64,000 nucleotides of DNA from NCBI GenBank assembly GCA_965602035.1, contig OZ271919.1, positions 124,001 through 188,000 on the forward strand, written 5' to 3'. Below are positions 62,133 to 64,000 of this stretch, piece after piece (position 1 is the stretch's first letter; each line of letters starts with the position of its first letter). Position numbers and translations under genes: made by a program. This DNA is from Natronospirillum sp965602035 (lineage in GTDB: Bacteria > Pseudomonadota > Gammaproteobacteria > Pseudomonadales > Natronospirillaceae). Below the pieces are notes generated by a model. It did not search any database. It was not told where the DNA came from and saw nothing but the letters and a program-made list of their open reading frames with translations.

Positions 62133-62798
62133 GTGCAACAAAAGGTAGAAGTGGTGAATAGCAGCAGCCTCGCCAGCCGAGTGTATGCGGAGCTACGGAA
62201 TGACCTTCTCAATGGGGTGATCCCCGCTGGCCGTCGCATCAACATTTCGACGCTCAAAGATCATTACAGGATAGGGCTGAGTCCGCTGCGGGAGGCGCTG
62301 AACCGGCTGGCTGCCACGGGCCTGCTCGAACAGCAGAGTCAGCGCGGTTTTTACGTGCCGCAACGCACGAAGAAAGAACTCGGCGACATAATTCGGCTGC
62401 GCAAGGAGCTTGAGGGTTATGCCGTGGCCCGTTCTGTTGCAATGGGCGATGCCCAGTGGGAGGCCGAAGTGCTGGCCGCCGGGCACCGGTTGAAGCGTTA
62501 TGACCGGGAAACGGATAAATCCCAGGAATGGGAGCAACTGCACTCAGCGTTTCATGGCGCGCTGCTGGCCGGTTGCGGGTCACCCTGGACGCTTCGTTTC
62601 ATCCAGCAACTGCATGATCAGTTTGACCGCTACCGACGACCGGCGCCGTTTAACGCCGCGTTGCGAGCTGAGCTGAATACGCAGCACGAGATGCTGGTTG
62701 AGCTGGCGCTGGCCCGGGATGCAGTGGCGGCGAGAGAGCTGGTGCACGCCCATATTGATCTGTCGAGCCAGGTGGCGCGCGAAAGCTGCCTCGATTAG
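62133..62798 (+). CDS. GntR-family regulator, FCD subfamily
   Basis: A 221-residue transcription factor. The N-terminal winged helix (SSLASRVYAELRNDLLNG, INISTLKDHYRIGLSPLREALNRLAATGLLEQQ, about 5-60) is typical GntR. The FCD ligand-binding domain has metal-binding His residues in LHSAFHGALLAG, TQHEMLVELAL and LVHAHID. FCD ligands are usually organic acids. A GTG start at 62133 follows AAGGAGG by 4 nt. FadR-like regulators bind TGGT-N-ACCA palindromes, which fits the five GGTATACC sites in this region, one of which is in its own promoter. Confidence 0.93.
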   Translation: MQQKVEVVNSSSLASRVYAELRNDLLNGVIPAGRRINISTLKDHYRIGLSPLREALNRLAATGLLEQQSQRGFYVPQRTKKELGDIIRLRKELEGYAVARSVAMGDAQWEAEVLAAGHRLKRYDRETDKSQEWEQLHSAFHGALLAGCGSPWTLRFIQQLHDQFDRYRRPAPFNAALRAELNTQHEMLVELALARDAVAARELVHAHIDLSSQVARESCLD

Positions 62799-62843
62799 CG
62801 GACAATACCGGTCAAGCTGCTCAGGATTGCCATTACTTCGAAT

Positions 62844-62857
62844 TATGGTATACCATA
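62844..62857. promoter_or_regulatory. Operator palindrome TATGGTATACCATA (creatininase side)
   Basis: A perfect 14-bp palindrome 127 bp upstream of the creatininase-family gene and 46 bp past the stop of the regulator gene. Confidence 0.75.
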
Positions 62858-62983
62858 TATTTCATTGATGTCCGGTATTGTTGGCTTACAAGCCCATTTT
62901 ACGGCTTGTCACCCATGGGGTCACCCGAGTTCCGTGGCATCTGGTCGACCATAAAGCGCTGATCGCGCGGAGGAAAATGTCGA

Positions 62984-63781
62984 ATGAATGCCTATATCCT
63001 GACTGAAATGACCTGGCCGGAAGTGCAGGAAGCGCTCAACACGGTGAAGATCGCGATCATCCCGGTGGGCGCGCACGAACAACATGGGCCGCACATGAAC
63101 GAGAGCTGCGACGCTGTTCTGGCAGAAGCCATGGCCCGCAAGTTGGCCGAGAGACTGCACCCGGAAGCGCTGGTAGCACCGACTATCAATATGGGTATCT
63201 CGCCGCACCACATGAAGTTCCCCGGGACCATCACGCTGCAACCGGAGACATTGATCGCGATCATGCGCGACATGGTGCGCTCGCTGAAACAGCACGGCAT
63301 AGAGCGGATTCTGTTCATGAACGGCCATGGCGGCAATCAGCCGGTACTGGGCGTTGCCTGTGCGTCACTGTCTCAAGAGTTTGATATCCCGGTGTATTCG
63401 GCCAAGACCACCGCGTCGGCAAAAAATGCCATAGGTCGGCATGTATCGTCCAAGCTGTTCGGCCACAGTTGCGAGCGGGAGGTTTCCGAAGCCTATTACC
63501 TCGCGCCGCAACTCGTGCGCCGTGACCGGCTGACCCCCGGCGATATACGCACAGGTGAGCGTTGGGAGAACCTGCGCCCCGGGAAAGCCATTCAGGGCTA
63601 TTACACCTACGACGAGATGACGCGGAACGGCAACATCGGCGATGCCACCCAGGCCAGCTATGAAGCCGGACGGGAAATTGTCGAGGAAGCACTGGATAAT
63701 CTGGAAGCCGGCGTGCGTGAGCTGCTGGAATATGATCTGAACAACGAAAAACAGCCCGAACCGGCCGGCACCGCCGTGTAA
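62984..63781 (+). CDS. Creatininase-family amidohydrolase
   Basis: A 265-residue metal-dependent hydrolase. Metal ligands are visible as E32 and H34 in GAHEQHGPH, D43 in ESCDAVLAE, His in FMNGHGGNQ (about 113) and Glu in CEREVSEAYYL (about 165). The family opens lactams and cleaves amides or formamides (creatininase, FAPy deformylase, MftE peptidase). I infer hydrolysis of a C-N bond in the pathway. GGAGG lies 10 nt before the ATG. It is controlled by the palindrome at 62844 and followed by a further gene cut by the window end. Confidence 0.92.
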   Translation: MNAYILTEMTWPEVQEALNTVKIAIIPVGAHEQHGPHMNESCDAVLAEAMARKLAERLHPEALVAPTINMGISPHHMKFPGTITLQPETLIAIMRDMVRSLKQHGIERILFMNGHGGNQPVLGVACASLSQEFDIPVYSAKTTASAKNAIGRHVSSKLFGHSCEREVSEAYYLAPQLVRRDRLTPGDIRTGERWENLRPGKAIQGYYTYDEMTRNGNIGDATQASYEAGREIVEEALDNLEAGVRELLEYDLNNEKQPEPAGTAV

Positions 63782-63797
63782 CGCATCAGCGGAGGAA

Positions 63798-64000
63798 ATG
63801 AACGTGACGACCTATATTCTGATGACCAGCAAGGTGAATGAATACGTTGCCGAGCCGGAACACGGTGTGACCATAGTGAAGGTATTTGACCATTACCTGT
63901 TCGACCAGAAGCGCTCTGAGTTCTCGGTAGGTCGTGTGGAGGCACCAGACGCCCGCGTTCGAATCTCCGAGCTGGGTGAGGGCGGCACTGTGAACTCTAT
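63798..64000 (+). CDS. Unrecognised protein, 3' end outside the window
   Basis: 67 codons are visible from ATG 63798, which follows GGAGGA by 4 nt and lies 16 bp after the creatininase stop, so it is in the same operon. The sequence starts TTYILMTSKVNEYVAEPE and continues with VKVFDHYLFDQKRSEF and VRISELGEGG, a beta-rich pattern without a signal peptide or known motif. I do not recognise the family. Confidence 0.75.
   Translation, partial: MNVTTYILMTSKVNEYVAEPEHGVTIVKVFDHYLFDQKRSEFSVGRVEAPDARVRISELGEGGTVNS

Noticed and set aside
1..64000. tRNA, rRNA, integrase or transposase genes bordering the defence island
   Set aside because: None could be recognised on either strand, so the island borders are inferred only from gene content.

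Overview
The window reads as chromosomal DNA of a GC-rich Gammaproteobacterium. Supporting genes are an osmoregulated-glucan synthase (OpgH), YaeQ, a DUF2256 protein beside a photolyase, AhpC/AhpF, tripartite tricarboxylate (TctABC) transport with Bug receptors, and REP-like repeats of the GTAGGAGCG type. The abundance of Bug receptors and oxidative catabolic genes suggests a free-living, probably marine or halophilic, organic-acid user. I cannot fix the genus. I saw no rRNA, tRNA, CRISPR array, integrase or transposase.

Layout. 1-4.1 kb: the 3' part of opgH, a cytochrome b561 and a chemotaxis receptor. 4.1-10.2 kb: a catabolic island with a cupin, an orphan Bug receptor, a TauD/TfdA dioxygenase, a ThDP enzyme and an FMN 2-hydroxyacid dehydrogenase; the last two would form a mandelate-like oxidation/decarboxylation pair. 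10.2-15.9 kb: a diguanylate cyclase, YedK/HMCES, a PepQ-type M24 peptidase, DUF427, a 3-hydroxyisobutyrate-dehydrogenase-like enzyme and a tandem REP array. 15.9-21.4 kb: a double-length UvrA with four ABC modules. 21.6-29.9 kb: a defence island, with a type I restriction-modification operon (hsdM-hsdS-hsdR) interrupted by an AbiEi/AbiEii toxin-antitoxin pair. 30-34.2 kb: an aldo/keto reductase, YaeQ, an outer-membrane-type protein, an FeS photolyase and DUF2256. 34.4-39.1 kb: a Gld-type ABC exporter with a GldF-GldG fusion. 39.1-45.6 kb: an acetyltransferase, TctABC and a divergent CitA/CitB-type two-component system. 45.6-50.2 kb: CRY-DASH, AhpC/AhpF and a DUF2459 lipoprotein.

50.2-64 kb is the most interesting region. 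It holds a heme-oxygenase-like diiron oxidase (HDO), an aldehyde dehydrogenase, a GlcG/HbpS protein, two small [2Fe-2S] ferredoxins, a ferredoxin-type NAD(P)H reductase, an aspartate-dehydrogenase-like enzyme, a creatininase-family hydrolase, a large permease, an MFS pump, a pair of CHR-family transporters and a GntR/FCD regulator. Five near-identical palindromes with core GGTATACC sit in the promoter regions of this set, including between the regulator gene and its divergent operon, so it looks like one regulon for an undescribed oxidative, probably nitrogen-related, catabolic pathway. The leader of the large permease carries several hairpins and an attenuator-like terminator.
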